A DNA stretch of 64,000 bases from Thiothrix litoralis (GTDB taxonomy: Bacteria; Pseudomonadota; Gammaproteobacteria; Thiotrichales; Thiotrichaceae): assembly GCF_017901135.1 (NCBI RefSeq), contig NZ_CP072801.1, forward strand, positions 372,001-436,000, given 5' to 3'. Of the stretch, positions 49,887 to 58,452 are shown piece by piece; the stretch's first letter is position 1, and every line of letters starts with the position of its first letter. Made by a program: the position numbers and the translations under genes. A model generated the notes under the pieces. That model did not search any database. It worked only from the letters and a program-made list of their open reading frames with translations, and had not been told where the DNA came from.

Positions 49887-51125
49887 ATGAATCTGATTTC
49901 GCCATTCAAAGGGCTGCGCCCTGCACCGGGTCGGGCTAGCGAGGTGATTGCGCCGCCGTATGATGTCCTGAATTCTGCCGAAGCGCGGGAGCGGGCTGAT
50001 GGCAAGCCGTGGAGTTTTTTGCATATTTCCAAGCCGGAAATTGATCTGCCGGAAAATACTGACCCTTATAGTGCGGACGTGTACGCCAAGGCAGCAGAAA
50101 ATCTGGCACGTATCCGCGAAGCGGGGTTGCTGGTGCGCGATGAGCAGCCTTGTTACTACGCTTACCGCCTGATTATGGATGGGCATTCGCAAACGGGTTT
50201 GGTAGCAGGCGCGTCGGTGGCCGATTACGATACCAACCGTATTCGCAAGCATGAGTTTACCCGCCCGGTGAAAGAAGATGACCGGGTGCGCCAGATAGAT
50301 GCAGTCAATGCGCAAACGGGCCCTGTGTTGTTGGCCTACCCAGATGCACCGGCTGTGGATGCGATTTTAGCGGCTGCGGCACAAGGTGAACCGGCGTTGG
50401 ATGTGACGGCGGATGATGGTATTCAGCATACCCTGTGGGTGATTGATAATGCCGAGAGCATTGCGCAATTGACCGCTGCGTTTAATGCGATGCACGCGCT
50501 GTATATCGCGGATGGGCATCACCGCTCTGCTGCGGCTTCACGTATTGCGAAAATGCGTCATGAGCAACAGGGGAGTGCGGGTGTTGCGCCGTGGGATTTC
50601 TTCCTGTCGGTCATTTTCCCGGCGCATCAGATGAAAATCTTTGACTACAACCGTGTGATCAAGGATTTGCACGGCATGGAACCTTCGCAGTTCCTCGCGG
50701 CAGTCGAAGAGCATTTCACGTTGGAACCTTCTGCCACGCCCGTCAAGCCTGCCGAGCCGGGTACGTTTGGGATGTATATGGACGGGCAGTGGTTCAAGCT
50801 GACCCTGAACCCGGCGCTGATGCCGAATGATGATCCGGTAGCGCGTCTGGATGTCAGCCGTCTGGCGCGTTACCTGATCGAACCTGTGTTGGGTATCAGT
50901 GACCCGCGCCGCGATGATCGTATTGACTTCGTGGGCGGTATTCGGGGTTTGGCAGGGCTGGAAAAGCGCGTCAATAGCGGTGAAATGGCGGTGGCTTTCT
51001 CGCTGTATGCCACCAGTATGCAAGACCTGATGTCGGTGGCGGATAACAATGATGTGATGCCGCCTAAATCAACGTGGTTTGAACCCAAACTGGCGGATGG
51101 CGTGGTGTCTTACTTGCTGGATTAA
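49887..51125 (+). CDS. DUF1015 family protein
   Basis: 412 residues, cytoplasmic. Full-length DUF1015: N-terminal SPFKGLRPAPGRASEVIAPPYDVL, FLHISKPEIDLP, IRKHEFTRPVKEDDRV, the conserved YIADGHHRSAAASRIAKM and FFLSVIFPAHQMKIFDYNRVIKDL. Biochemical role is not established for the family. Preceded by TATACT about 40 nt upstream (49843-49848) as a likely -10, and an AGAAGG site. Single-gene unit. Confidence 0.9.
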   Translation: MNLISPFKGLRPAPGRASEVIAPPYDVLNSAEARERADGKPWSFLHISKPEIDLPENTDPYSADVYAKAAENLARIREAGLLVRDEQPCYYAYRLIMDGHSQTGLVAGASVADYDTNRIRKHEFTRPVKEDDRVRQIDAVNAQTGPVLLAYPDAPAVDAILAAAAQGEPALDVTADDGIQHTLWVIDNAESIAQLTAAFNAMHALYIADGHHRSAAASRIAKMRHEQQGSAGVAPWDFFLSVIFPAHQMKIFDYNRVIKDLHGMEPSQFLAAVEEHFTLEPSATPVKPAEPGTFGMYMDGQWFKLTLNPALMPNDDPVARLDVSRLARYLIEPVLGISDPRRDDRIDFVGGIRGLAGLEKRVNSGEMAVAFSLYATSMQDLMSVADNNDVMPPKSTWFEPKLADGVVSYLLD

Positions 51126-51220
51126 TGCTGTAGGGCAGGCTCCTGTGCCTGCCCTGCTGGTTGGGCTAAATTCGCCCATCCTGTTGCTGTATATCAGGGG
51201 GTGCTTATATACTCATCGGC

Positions 51221-51973
51221 ATGAAACATACCAATACCAATACCAAGAGCAAATCAGCGCAACCAGTCAACGTCGGTCTCGACCTGTTCGGCAATGCTAT
51301 CCCTGAGGTGAGGTCTGCCTTGGTTGATGGCACGGGCAAATCCTTGCAGATTGTTAAACGTCATGACATGGTGCTCAAGCTCAATCCTAAACGTATCCGT
51401 GCTGCTGCGCGGGTAAAAACACCCTCCAGTTTGAGTTTGTTAGGGCGATTGATGCCTTGGCGAGCTACGCCTGAAGTGCTTCCGGTGGATGGTGTCAGCG
51501 AACGGCTGGAGCAGGCTTTCAAGCGCTTGCATCAGGAATTCAACGCACGCGAACAACAACTCGAAGACAAAATCCAAGCACTACAGCAAGTACAGCAAAG
51601 CCTGGCGGCGGTAAAAACCAAAAAACGGCGTTGGTTGTTGCCGGTGCTGTTGATGGCGGGCGCTGCGGGCGGTTACATGATGGTCATCATGAGCAGTATG
51701 CAGAGTTCCATGATTGCCATGTCGGGTAATATCAATACCATGAACGGTCACATGGGCGCGATGGCGGTTGATACTCAGGCGATGTCACAGAATACCCAAG
51801 CCATGAACCAGTCTATGTATTACATGAATAACAATGTAGCTTCCATGAGTGGCAATATGTCGCAGATGAACCAAAACGTCGGCACACTGGCGCAAGCGGC
51901 GGCTCCGATGGGTGAGGCAGCGGCGACGGTTAGCCCTTTCATGAAAATGTTCAAATCTGTCATGCCGTTTTAG
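51221..51973 (+). CDS. Single-pass membrane protein with a methionine heptad-repeat C-terminus
   Basis: 250 residues, not recognised. Residues 1-90 are basic and disordered; 92-130 form a coiled coil (ERLEQAFKRLHQEFNAREQQLEDKIQ); a membrane helix spans about 138-157. After it, nine consecutive heptads carry Met at the same position (160, 167, 174, 181, 188, 195, 202, 209, 216), with Met, Ile, Val or Thr four residues later, in a Asn/Ser/Gln-rich background. That is a coiled coil with a methionine core; about 20 of the last 98 residues are Met. Topology (KKRR before the helix) puts it in the periplasm. Metal binding or a structural role are both possible. Ends overlapping convergent lepB by 4 bp. 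Confidence 0.78.
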   Translation: MKHTNTNTKSKSAQPVNVGLDLFGNAIPEVRSALVDGTGKSLQIVKRHDMVLKLNPKRIRAAARVKTPSSLSLLGRLMPWRATPEVLPVDGVSERLEQAFKRLHQEFNAREQQLEDKIQALQQVQQSLAAVKTKKRRWLLPVLLMAGAAGGYMMVIMSSMQSSMIAMSGNINTMNGHMGAMAVDTQAMSQNTQAMNQSMYYMNNNVASMSGNMSQMNQNVGTLAQAAAPMGEAAATVSPFMKMFKSVMPF

Positions 51974-52887
51974 CGTAACAGCTTGCCTATCCGTTCCCAG
52001 CGCACGCGGTTGCCTTGGGCGGAAAACCAGACTTGTCGCGCTTTTCCGACCACATCCTGCAAGGGAACCGTGCCGAAAAAGCGCGAATCATTACTATCCG
52101 TTCGATTATCTCCCATCATAAACACCTGCCCCGGCGGGACGCGCAATTTAGTTTGCGGCAATTGCAGCTTGCTGTTGTTCCAGAAAACCTGCCAACGGGT
52201 TTTGCTGTCGGTTTCTGTTACCAGCAAGCCATTGGCAAGCGGGGTGGTGCGTAAGAGCAACGGTTTGCCATTGATCGAAACCTCTGCCCCCTTGATGCTG
52301 ATTTGATCCCCCGGCAAACCGATCACGCGCTTGATGTAGTAAGTGCTGCGCTCGTTGGGGTAGACGAATATCGCAATATCACCTCGCGCCAGCGCCTGTT
52401 TTGCCCCCACCCGGTTGTAACGTTTATCCGCAAATATCAGGTCATATTTCATGACATTCGGCTCCATGCTGGACGAAGGCACAAGCATGGCTTCGACCAA
52501 TTGTTGGCGAATTTGTGCGGTGAGCAAGGGGAAGGTGATGCTGCACACCAATAGCACCAGCAGGTAAGTTCCGGCGTTCTGCCAGCTTTTGGGGACGTAA
52601 GCCTGCTGGCGGCGGGCGCTACGGAAGGCATCGCTTATACCGTAAAACCATAGCGCAATCAGCACCAATAAGCCGCTGAGTAAGGCAGGTAACGTCCAGC
52701 TAACCGGCAGGTACAGCGCCACTATCGCCATAGCGGGAATGGTTAAGAAGGCAAAGATCAGCAGTAACCATAGCGCCTTGTGTGGTTCGCCGTTATAAAG
52801 TTGCCCAAACCCCGGCAAGATGGCCGACATGAGGAGAGCGCGAAGCGGCTTGCGCGGTTGGATGGCGGGTGTGGGCGTGGTTAGCAT
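51970..52887 (-). CDS. lepB: Signal peptidase I
   Basis: 305 residues. Removes signal peptides from exported proteins at the periplasmic face of the inner membrane. Catalytic Ser140 in MLVPSSSMEP and Lys186 in YYIKRVIGLPGD; later boxes VFMMGDNRTDSNDSRFFG. The N-terminus is unusual: instead of one or two helices it has about four hydrophobic segments (16-128), including SAILPGFGQLYNGEPHKAL, a motif of small TM2-like membrane proteins. It looks like such a domain fused to the peptidase. Confidence 0.93.
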   Translation of the reverse strand: MLTTPTPAIQPRKPLRALLMSAILPGFGQLYNGEPHKALWLLLIFAFLTIPAMAIVALYLPVSWTLPALLSGLLVLIALWFYGISDAFRSARRQQAYVPKSWQNAGTYLLVLLVCSITFPLLTAQIRQQLVEAMLVPSSSMEPNVMKYDLIFADKRYNRVGAKQALARGDIAIFVYPNERSTYYIKRVIGLPGDQISIKGAEVSINGKPLLLRTTPLANGLLVTETDSKTRWQVFWNNSKLQLPQTKLRVPPGQVFMMGDNRTDSNDSRFFGTVPLQDVVGKARQVWFSAQGNRVRWERIGKLLR

Positions 52888-52997
52888 GGTGGGTTCCTGT
52901 ATTTTTCGGGTGAGTGTATACAGGGGTAAAGAAAAAAGTGGCTGTTTTGTGGATGGATGTAATAATTTGACTGATTTTTTTCAAAAATGACTTCATC

Positions 52998-54209
52998 ATG
53001 CAAGAAATTGTCCCGCTTCCCCCTTGGTTCGCCCTACCCGAACCTCACCCCATCGACCACGCTACCGTCATCGGCGGCGGCATTGCTGGTTGCCAGATTG
53101 CCCATGCCTTGGCAAAACGCGGCTGGCAAGTCACGCTACTGGAACGCCATGCCCGCCTCGCCACCGAAGCCTCCGGCAACCGCGCGGGTGTGCTCACCCC
53201 GAAAATGACAGCGGAACCGGGTTGGGGTGAAACCTTTTACCGCCAATGCTTTGTGTATGCTATCCAGCAAATCCGCGAACTGGAGGCCGCGGGGCAAGTG
53301 ATCGAGTGGGCGCAGTGCGGGGCGTTACAACTGGCGCATGAGCCGCGTGAAGCAGCGCGTCAACAAGCCTTGCGTGAACGTGATCTGCCGCCGGATTTCA
53401 TCCAGATACTGGATCAACAAGCGGCTTCGGCCGTCGCGGGCATTCCGCTGCCAACGGGGGCAAGTTATTTCCCGCAAGCCGGTTGGGTGAACCCAGCAAG
53501 CCTGTGCGCGGCGTTGGTGGCACACCCGCAGATCGAAGTGCGTACCCTGACCCATGCCACCCGCTTACCATCAACAGGTATCACCATCATTGCCAGCGGG
53601 CGTGAGGCGGATCAGTTGGCGGAAACCGCTTTCCTGCCCTTTTTGCCGGTCATGGGGCAAACCAGCCGTGCGGTTGCCAGCGCTGCGAGTGCCTTGCTGA
53701 AAACCACTTTAGGGCACGAAGGCTACCTGACGCCTGCTATCGCCGGGCAGCATATTTTCGGGGCAACTTTTGTGCGTCATGTGCGTGATGCGGTGTTGGA
53801 TGACGCGGCGGACGTTACCAACTTCCAGCAGCTTGCCCAGCATCTGCCCGACTTCGCCCGAAGTTTGGTTGCTGAGCGTAGTCGAAGCATCGAGGGAAGC
53901 CACGCAGCTATCCGCATGACCACACCCGACCGTTACCCGGTGGTTGGTGCTTTGCCGGATGTGGACTTTTTTCGCCAAGCCTACGCTGATTTGCGGCACG
54001 GTCGCGCCAGCCAGGGCTTTCCACAGGCGCACTATCAGCAGGGTGTGTTTGTGATGGCGGGGTTTGGCTCACGCGGGCTGACCACCAGCGGTTGGTGTGC
54101 GGATTTGCTGGCAGCCATCATCGGTGGGGAGCCATTGCCAGCAGAGGTGACTTTATATGGGCAGTTGCACCCGGCGCGTTTCCTGATCCGTCAGCTTAAG
54201 CGCGGGTAG
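52998..54209 (+). CDS. FAD-dependent tRNA-modifying oxidoreductase, MnmC C-terminal-domain type
   Basis: 403 residues. FAD-binding GGGIAGCQIAHALAKRGWQVTLLERH and LATEASGNRAGVLTPKM match the oxidoreductase half of MnmC, which removes the carboxymethyl group of cmnm5(s2)U34 in tRNA; the methyltransferase half is absent. C-terminal MTTPDRYPVVGALPDVD and GVFVMAGFGSRGLTTSGWCADLLAAII support this. A general FAD amino-acid oxidase is the alternative. Residues about 291-301 (VAERSRSIEG) are encoded by a REP-like palindrome inserted in frame. Ribosome-binding site is weak. Confidence 0.8.
   Translation: MQEIVPLPPWFALPEPHPIDHATVIGGGIAGCQIAHALAKRGWQVTLLERHARLATEASGNRAGVLTPKMTAEPGWGETFYRQCFVYAIQQIRELEAAGQVIEWAQCGALQLAHEPREAARQQALRERDLPPDFIQILDQQAASAVAGIPLPTGASYFPQAGWVNPASLCAALVAHPQIEVRTLTHATRLPSTGITIIASGREADQLAETAFLPFLPVMGQTSRAVASAASALLKTTLGHEGYLTPAIAGQHIFGATFVRHVRDAVLDDAADVTNFQQLAQHLPDFARSLVAERSRSIEGSHAAIRMTTPDRYPVVGALPDVDFFRQAYADLRHGRASQGFPQAHYQQGVFVMAGFGSRGLTTSGWCADLLAAIIGGEPLPAEVTLYGQLHPARFLIRQLKRG
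53871..53893 (+). repeat. REP-like element inside the mnmC-type coding sequence
   Basis: GCTGAGCGTAGTCGAAGC plus CATCGAGGG is the dispersed palindromic sequence seen in many proteobacterial genomes, normally between genes. Here it is read in frame as AERSRSIEG. Confidence 0.65.
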
Positions 54210-54218
54210 GAAGTACCT

Positions 54219-54238
54219 CCCTTCGGCTTCGCTCAGGG
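54219..54238. repeat. REP-like element at the convergent gene boundary
   Basis: CCCTTCGGC TTCGCTCAGGG, an imperfect palindrome related to the copy at 53871. It sits just after the oxidoreductase stop and overlaps the end of the convergent gene at 54233, and could act as a terminator-like hairpin. Confidence 0.55.
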
Positions 54239-54667
54239 GGCGGGAGTGGGGCGTAGTTTGTTGATTTCGGCATCCAATACCTGATTTGTTTCATCACCTT
54301 GTTTGAGTGTCTGTTGCAGGTGGGTATTTTCCTGCTCCAACGTTTGTACTTGTTGTAAGACTTTTTGTAGGGACTGGCGGATGGCGTCGTAATGGCTGCG
54401 TTCTGATGGGGTGAGTTTGGCAAGCTCATCGGGTGTTAGTGCTGGTGCTGATAAGGCGCTGACAGTGGGGGATACCGGTGCGGCTTCCTTTGCGGGTTCG
54501 GGCGTTACCCGTGTGGGCGGTGGCGCTTTGAATGGGCTGGTGAAACCCACTGGCGTCTGCACGGGTGGTGGCTGTGGCGTGGGGTTCAGGTATAGCATAG
54601 CGCCACCAGCGCCCAGCATGATGGTCGCTAGTATGCCAACAACCGTGATGGGATCTTTATTGGGCAT
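54233..54667 (-). CDS. Small membrane-anchored coiled-coil protein, function unknown
   Basis: 144 residues. A hydrophobic helix (about 7-26, ITVVGILATIMLGAGGAMLYL), a proline-rich linker (27-75) and a C-terminal coiled coil (about 90-135, LQQVQTLEQENTHLQQTLKQ). The ATG at 54667 lies inside the last codons of the upstream gene (11-nt overlap), so the pair is probably one operon. No family recognised. Its 3' end overlaps a REP-like sequence. Confidence 0.7.
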   Translation of the reverse strand: MPNKDPITVVGILATIMLGAGGAMLYLNPTPQPPPVQTPVGFTSPFKAPPPTRVTPEPAKEAAPVSPTVSALSAPALTPDELAKLTPSERSHYDAIRQSLQKVLQQVQTLEQENTHLQQTLKQGDETNQVLDAEINKLRPTPAP

Positions 54668-55100
54668 GGGTAAACAGCTTTTGCCACCAGTGGCGGCGGT
54701 TAGTAGGTTGCGGGAAGGCGGCAGGCAGGTTGATCGGTGGTATTTGGGAAAATATCCAGCCCGGCAACGGCGGGTTGCCACTAGAGCCGCAGGTAGAACC
54801 CAAGTTGTTGGGGTCAAAGACTTTAATGTAGGTGGGCTGTTGCAGGTTGTCGACGTAAACAATGCCGCAGTAATCTTCATCGTGTTCGCGGTGTAACAGC
54901 TCATCCAGCTCGCGCACGATATTGCTCAGGCTATCGCTGGTTTGGGTGGTGGTGGGGGGATTTTCACCGACGGCATAGACGTACCAACTGTCAGTGGGGG
55001 TTGCCAGAACTTTTTCCCACAAGGCATCCAGTTGAGGCCAGCGCAGTACGCCGGAAAATGAGCCGCGAAAGGCTTGCAGAAAAGGGTGTGTTTCGCTCAT
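54657..55100 (-). CDS. Conserved-type hypothetical protein
   Basis: 147 residues, soluble, no signal peptide. N-terminal HPFLQAFRGSFSGVLRWPQLDALWEKV, then WYVYAVGENPP, a helix LSNIVRELDELLHREHDEDYCGIVYVD, and a proline-rich C-terminus. It reads like an uncharacterised family but I cannot name it. ATG 55100 is preferred; a TTG seven codons earlier also fits. Coupled to the membrane-anchored protein at 54233. Confidence 0.65.
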   Translation of the reverse strand: MSETHPFLQAFRGSFSGVLRWPQLDALWEKVLATPTDSWYVYAVGENPPTTTQTSDSLSNIVRELDELLHREHDEDYCGIVYVDNLQQPTYIKVFDPNNLGSTCGSSGNPPLPGWIFSQIPPINLPAAFPQPTNRRHWWQKLFTHAQ

Positions 55101-55289
55101 GTTATATTGGCTTAACGGCAAAAGTTAGCAGCATAATTCGCAGCGGGAGGATACTCAAGCACGAAGTGTTTTTTGGCGGGCACAATTGACATCGTTATAG
55201 GCGTCCATTACGATAATCGCCCATTGATATACTTCCAAAAAAATCAAGTTTTTAAAGTCCCTCATTCTAAAATCTAGGAGATGTTAGTC

Positions 55290-55937
55290 ATGAATAAAAT
55301 CACCATCAGTATTTCTGCCCTGTTTCTGGCGCTGGGTGTTCTGAGCGGTTGTGGCGAAAAGAAAGAAGAAGCGCCTAAAGCTGACGCTGCCCCGGCTGCT
55401 GAGCAAAAGCCAATGGAACAAGCAGCAGCACCCGCCGCTGAACAGGCCGCACCTGCTGAACAGGCTGCTCCTGAAGCAACCAGCAGTAACCCGATGACTG
55501 CGATGACGGATGCGGCGAACAATGCTGCAACTGCGATGGGCGATGCCGCTAAAGCAGCGGGTGATGCAGCCACTCAAGCGGCTGACTCTGCTACCCAAGC
55601 TGTTGATGATGCAGCTAAAGCTACTACTGAAGCGGTAAGCGACACAGCAGCTAAAGCGGCTGATGCCACTACGCAAGCGGTAGCGGATGTTACAGCACCC
55701 GATGGCGAGAAGATCTACAAAGGTTTGTGCTTCAGTTGCCACGACATGGGCGTTGCTGGCGCACCTAAGCTGGGCGACAAGGCGGCATGGGCGCCACGTA
55801 TCGCAACCGGTATGGATGCACTGCACGCTGCTTCCCTGAATGGCAAGAATGCTATGCCAGCCAAAGGCGGCAACCCGGCACTGTCTGATGCTGAAGTTGC
55901 AGCAGCAGTTGACTGGATGGTTGCCCAATCCAAGTAA
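55290..55937 (+). CDS. c5-type cytochrome lipoprotein with long Ala-rich linker
   Basis: 215 residues. Lipoprotein signal with lipobox VLSGC, then about 110 residues of alanine-rich, 11-residue-like repeats (AADSATQAVDDAAKATTEAV style) predicted as a long helix, and a C-terminal cytochrome c domain of about 85 residues: heme motif CFSCH, GAPKLGDKAAWAPRI, and MPAKGG with the likely Met ligand. The layout fits cytochrome c5 family electron carriers tethered to a membrane by a flexible or helical arm. Start ATG 55290 is 9 nt after AGGAG; the ATG at 55281 is too close to it. Confidence 0.9.
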   Translation: MNKITISISALFLALGVLSGCGEKKEEAPKADAAPAAEQKPMEQAAAPAAEQAAPAEQAAPEATSSNPMTAMTDAANNAATAMGDAAKAAGDAATQAADSATQAVDDAAKATTEAVSDTAAKAADATTQAVADVTAPDGEKIYKGLCFSCHDMGVAGAPKLGDKAAWAPRIATGMDALHAASLNGKNAMPAKGGNPALSDAEVAAAVDWMVAQSK

Positions 55938-55963
55938 TGACCGCTGTTATCTTCGGATGACAC

Positions 55964-55990
55964 AAAAAAGCCCCTTTAAGGGGCTTTTTT
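55964..55990. terminator. Bidirectional rho-independent terminator
   Basis: AAAAAAGCCCC TTTAA GGGGCTTTTTT between the convergent cytochrome gene and the gene at 56000; strong in both directions. Confidence 0.93.
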
Positions 55991-55999
55991 AGTTGGTTT

Positions 56000-56545
56000 T
56001 TAATTGGCAGGTACGGGTGTTGTTGACTGGCGCATTTGCTGCTGCACCTGACTAAAACTGGGCGCCAATGTTGCTGGCGGATAAGCATAGCCCGTCATCG
56101 TGGGGTTGTACCCATAGTTCGGGGCGTAGTAGGGCGTATAGCTAGGGTTGTAATAATTCCACGGGGCACTGTTGGTATAAGCGTTACTGTAGCCATACAA
56201 GTTGTTGTAACCTGAGCCATACGCATTCGTGTAACCGTATAGATTGGCATTGGTATCGCCCTGTCCGCTGCCATAGACATCAGATGCCATATCGGTGCTG
56301 CCTTTGCCCTTGAATGTCACGGCAAAATCGACTTGACCATCCGCATTGCCTTTAGCGCTTCCCTGACCACTGACATCACTTGTACCCGTGCCATACCCTT
56401 GGGCGTCGGCGTTGGTGCTTCCTTGAGCCGTTCCCGATGTCTGCCCGACACCACTGCCACTGTCGAAGCCTTCGAAAAATTCAGCGAAAACATTGCCATT
56501 GCTGATAAGCAACGTAATGGCACATAGTATTTCAGTATATTTCAT
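56000..56545 (-). CDS. Secreted low-complexity Gly/Tyr/Asn/Ser-rich protein
   Basis: 181 residues. Signal peptide 1-21 (ending NVFA). The mature part has two low-complexity zones: 28-95 rich in Gly, Ser, Thr, Asp and Gln (GSGxGQTSGTAQGS, VSGQGSAKGNADGQ) and 96-155 rich in Tyr, Asn, Gly (NLYGYTNAYGSGYNNLYGYSNAY, YAPNYGYNP). No cysteine in the mature part. Such Tyr/Gly/Asn composition is typical of sheath, matrix or amyloid-like surface proteins, but no family was recognised. Encoded convergent with the cytochrome gene. Confidence 0.72.
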   Translation of the reverse strand: MKYTEILCAITLLISNGNVFAEFFEGFDSGSGVGQTSGTAQGSTNADAQGYGTGTSDVSGQGSAKGNADGQVDFAVTFKGKGSTDMASDVYGSGQGDTNANLYGYTNAYGSGYNNLYGYSNAYTNSAPWNYYNPSYTPYYAPNYGYNPTMTGYAYPPATLAPSFSQVQQQMRQSTTPVPAN

Positions 56546-56721
56546 GGTTTTCCCCTCCCTAACGGTTTCATATTAAAGAGTATTCTTATTATCTTGCGCC
56601 GATTTTGATGTATGTCAAGCCTTACCGCTGATCAGGTAAATGTTTTTCATTTGATGGAACTACATGACAGCAGGCAAGTCAAACCGTATAATGAAAAGTC
56701 CAGCAGCTTTTGCAGGATTCC

Positions 56722-57086
56722 GGGGGCGACTTGGCTTCGACGTGGATCACAAAGTCTGGGGAGCATGTAGTGGATGTGGTGACCACTTAAACACTAGTCA
56801 CAAACAATAGTCGCAAACGACGACTCTTACGCTCTCGCCGCTTAATAACCGGTAGATAGCTGCCTGATCGCTACTGTGCTTATGCAGTACGAATATTCAG
56901 GCATCATCCAATCATAAGATCGTGCGGGAGGCTCGCCCAAGGCCAAACCACTAAACAGTATTGGGACAGCCTGTGAGCAGCCTGTCAGTTGGCGGCAATC
57001 GGGTTAAACAAACGACTGACTAAACATGTAGTAGCCTTCAGATGGAGGATTTGCGGACGCGGGTTCAATTCCCGCCGCCTCCACCA
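56722..57086 (+). ncRNA. ssrA: Transfer-messenger RNA (tmRNA)
   Basis: Rescues stalled ribosomes. The 5' GGGGGCGACTTGGCTTCGAC and 3' GGTTCAATTCCCGCCGCCTCCACCA pair as the tRNA-like acceptor and T arm, with the CCA encoded. The tag frame at 56813-56842 reads ANDDSYALAA and ends in TAA TAA, close to the E. coli tag. About 365 nt, one-piece form. Confidence 0.98.
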
Positions 57087-57093
57087 AATTATA

Positions 57094-57131
57094 ACCCCTT
57101 GATTTTTAAAGAAAAATTAAGGGGTTTTTTG
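57094..57131 (+). terminator. Terminator of ssrA
   Basis: ACCCCTTGATTTTT / AAAAATTAAGGGGT hairpin followed by T6; also faces the convergent yheT-like gene. Confidence 0.9.
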
Positions 57132-57135
57132 TTTT

Positions 57136-58098
57136 TTAACGTAACTGCATTTGCAACCACTCTATAATTCGCGTTTCTAACCAATACTCTGCTCGCCACG
57201 GCACACGCCCACTTACAAATCCCACATGCCCGCCGTGCGTTGTCAGTTCCAGCGTTACATCATCACTTAGCATAGCTTCTGTTGGTGCGGTACTGGGGTA
57301 CATAAACGGGTCATCTTGCGCATGGATAATCAGTGTCGGCGTCTGAATATTTTTCAGGAACTGCGCGGAGCTACTGCGAGTGTAATAGTCGTGCGCACCG
57401 TCAAAGCCATTCAACGTGGCGGTAATCTGGTCGTCGAAGTCAAAAATCGTACCCACGGTATTGATGTTGAGCGGTAAGGGGCTAGGCATCTGGCTGAATT
57501 TGTTGCGGTAGGCGGCTTTCAACTTGCCCGTCAGGTAACGTCCGTAAATCACCGAAAAACCTTTTTCCAACTTGCGGGCGCATTCCTCAAGCTGAAAGGG
57601 GATGGAAACTGCGACTACCGCTTTTAGCCCTGACTCCGCTTCCGTTTCCCCTGCGTATTTGAGGATCAGGTTGCCGCCGAGCGAGAAACCGACCGCCGCA
57701 TCTGCCTGCCTGCCCGTATTGCGCAGATGGGTAAGCACTTCCGCCACATCCGCCGTGCGACCCGAATGGTAGCTGCTGGCTAGCCGATTGGGTGTGCCGC
57801 TGCATCCGCGCAGGTGCATGAAGACGCTGGCGAACCCGGCTTTGTGCAAAGCGAGTAACAGGGTTTTGGCGTAATGCGATTCCAGCGAACCTTCCAGCCC
57901 GTGGATCACCAGCACCAGCGGCGAGTCGGGGCGCGGATGAAAGGCAAGATCGATGAAATCACCATCGGCGAGTTCTAAACGTTCGTGTTGCAACGGCAGT
58001 TGGGGGCGGCGGCGCAAGAATACCGGCCATAAGGTTTGTAGGTGGGGAGATTTGAGCCACCACGCGGGACGGAAAGTGGAGTTGATTTGTTTTGGCAT
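57136..58098 (-). CDS. YheT-family alpha/beta hydrolase
   Basis: 320 residues. Family start FRPAWWLKSPHLQTLWPVFLRR, DFIDLAF, oxyanion region LVIHGLEGSLESHYAKTL, FMHLRGCSGTPNR, nucleophile Ser in VGFSLGGNLILKYAGE, acid in IHAQDDPFMYP, His in THGGHVGFVSG. Likely a cytoplasmic esterase; the substrate of YheT proteins is not known. ATG 58098 is preferred to a TTG two codons before it. No ribosome-binding site is obvious. Confidence 0.92.
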   Translation of the reverse strand: MPKQINSTFRPAWWLKSPHLQTLWPVFLRRRPQLPLQHERLELADGDFIDLAFHPRPDSPLVLVIHGLEGSLESHYAKTLLLALHKAGFASVFMHLRGCSGTPNRLASSYHSGRTADVAEVLTHLRNTGRQADAAVGFSLGGNLILKYAGETEAESGLKAVVAVSIPFQLEECARKLEKGFSVIYGRYLTGKLKAAYRNKFSQMPSPLPLNINTVGTIFDFDDQITATLNGFDGAHDYYTRSSSAQFLKNIQTPTLIIHAQDDPFMYPSTAPTEAMLSDDVTLELTTHGGHVGFVSGRVPWRAEYWLETRIIEWLQMQLR

Positions 58099-58180
58099 AT
58101 GCAAGTCTATATTGTACGGATTATTTGTGTACGTTAAACTATTGGGATCAATTCAGTCAAACGAATACAGGAATGTCATC

Positions 58181-58450
58181 ATGGCAATTGCAGCAAACCG
58201 TATCGACATGCGTGTCAATGAACAGGTTAAACAGCTTGCGGAACGTGCAGCTAATGCATTGGGATGCACTGTCACGGAATACCTTGTGCGCCTTATTCAG
58301 CAAGATGCGCCAAAAGTTTTACGGGGTGAAACTGAAATCGTACTCAGTAATGCACAGTTTGACCGTTTTGCCGAGTTATGCAAACAAACGACGCCACCCA
58401 GTCCACGTATTAGGGAAGCTGCCCGCCGCCTTGATACCGAAGGATTTTGA
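58181..58450 (+). CDS. Type II antitoxin, TacA/DUF1778-like
   Basis: 89 residues. N-terminal ribbon-helix-helix (RIDMRVNEQVKQLAERAANALGCTVTEYLVRLI) that binds its own promoter, followed by VLSNAQFDRFAELC, the segment DUF1778 antitoxins use to block their GNAT toxin. AGGA lies 8 nt before the ATG. The toxin gene begins 3 bp after its stop. Forms a complete TacAT-type module with the next gene. Confidence 0.9.
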   Translation: MAIAANRIDMRVNEQVKQLAERAANALGCTVTEYLVRLIQQDAPKVLRGETEIVLSNAQFDRFAELCKQTTPPSPRIREAARRLDTEGF

Positions 58451-58452
58451 GC

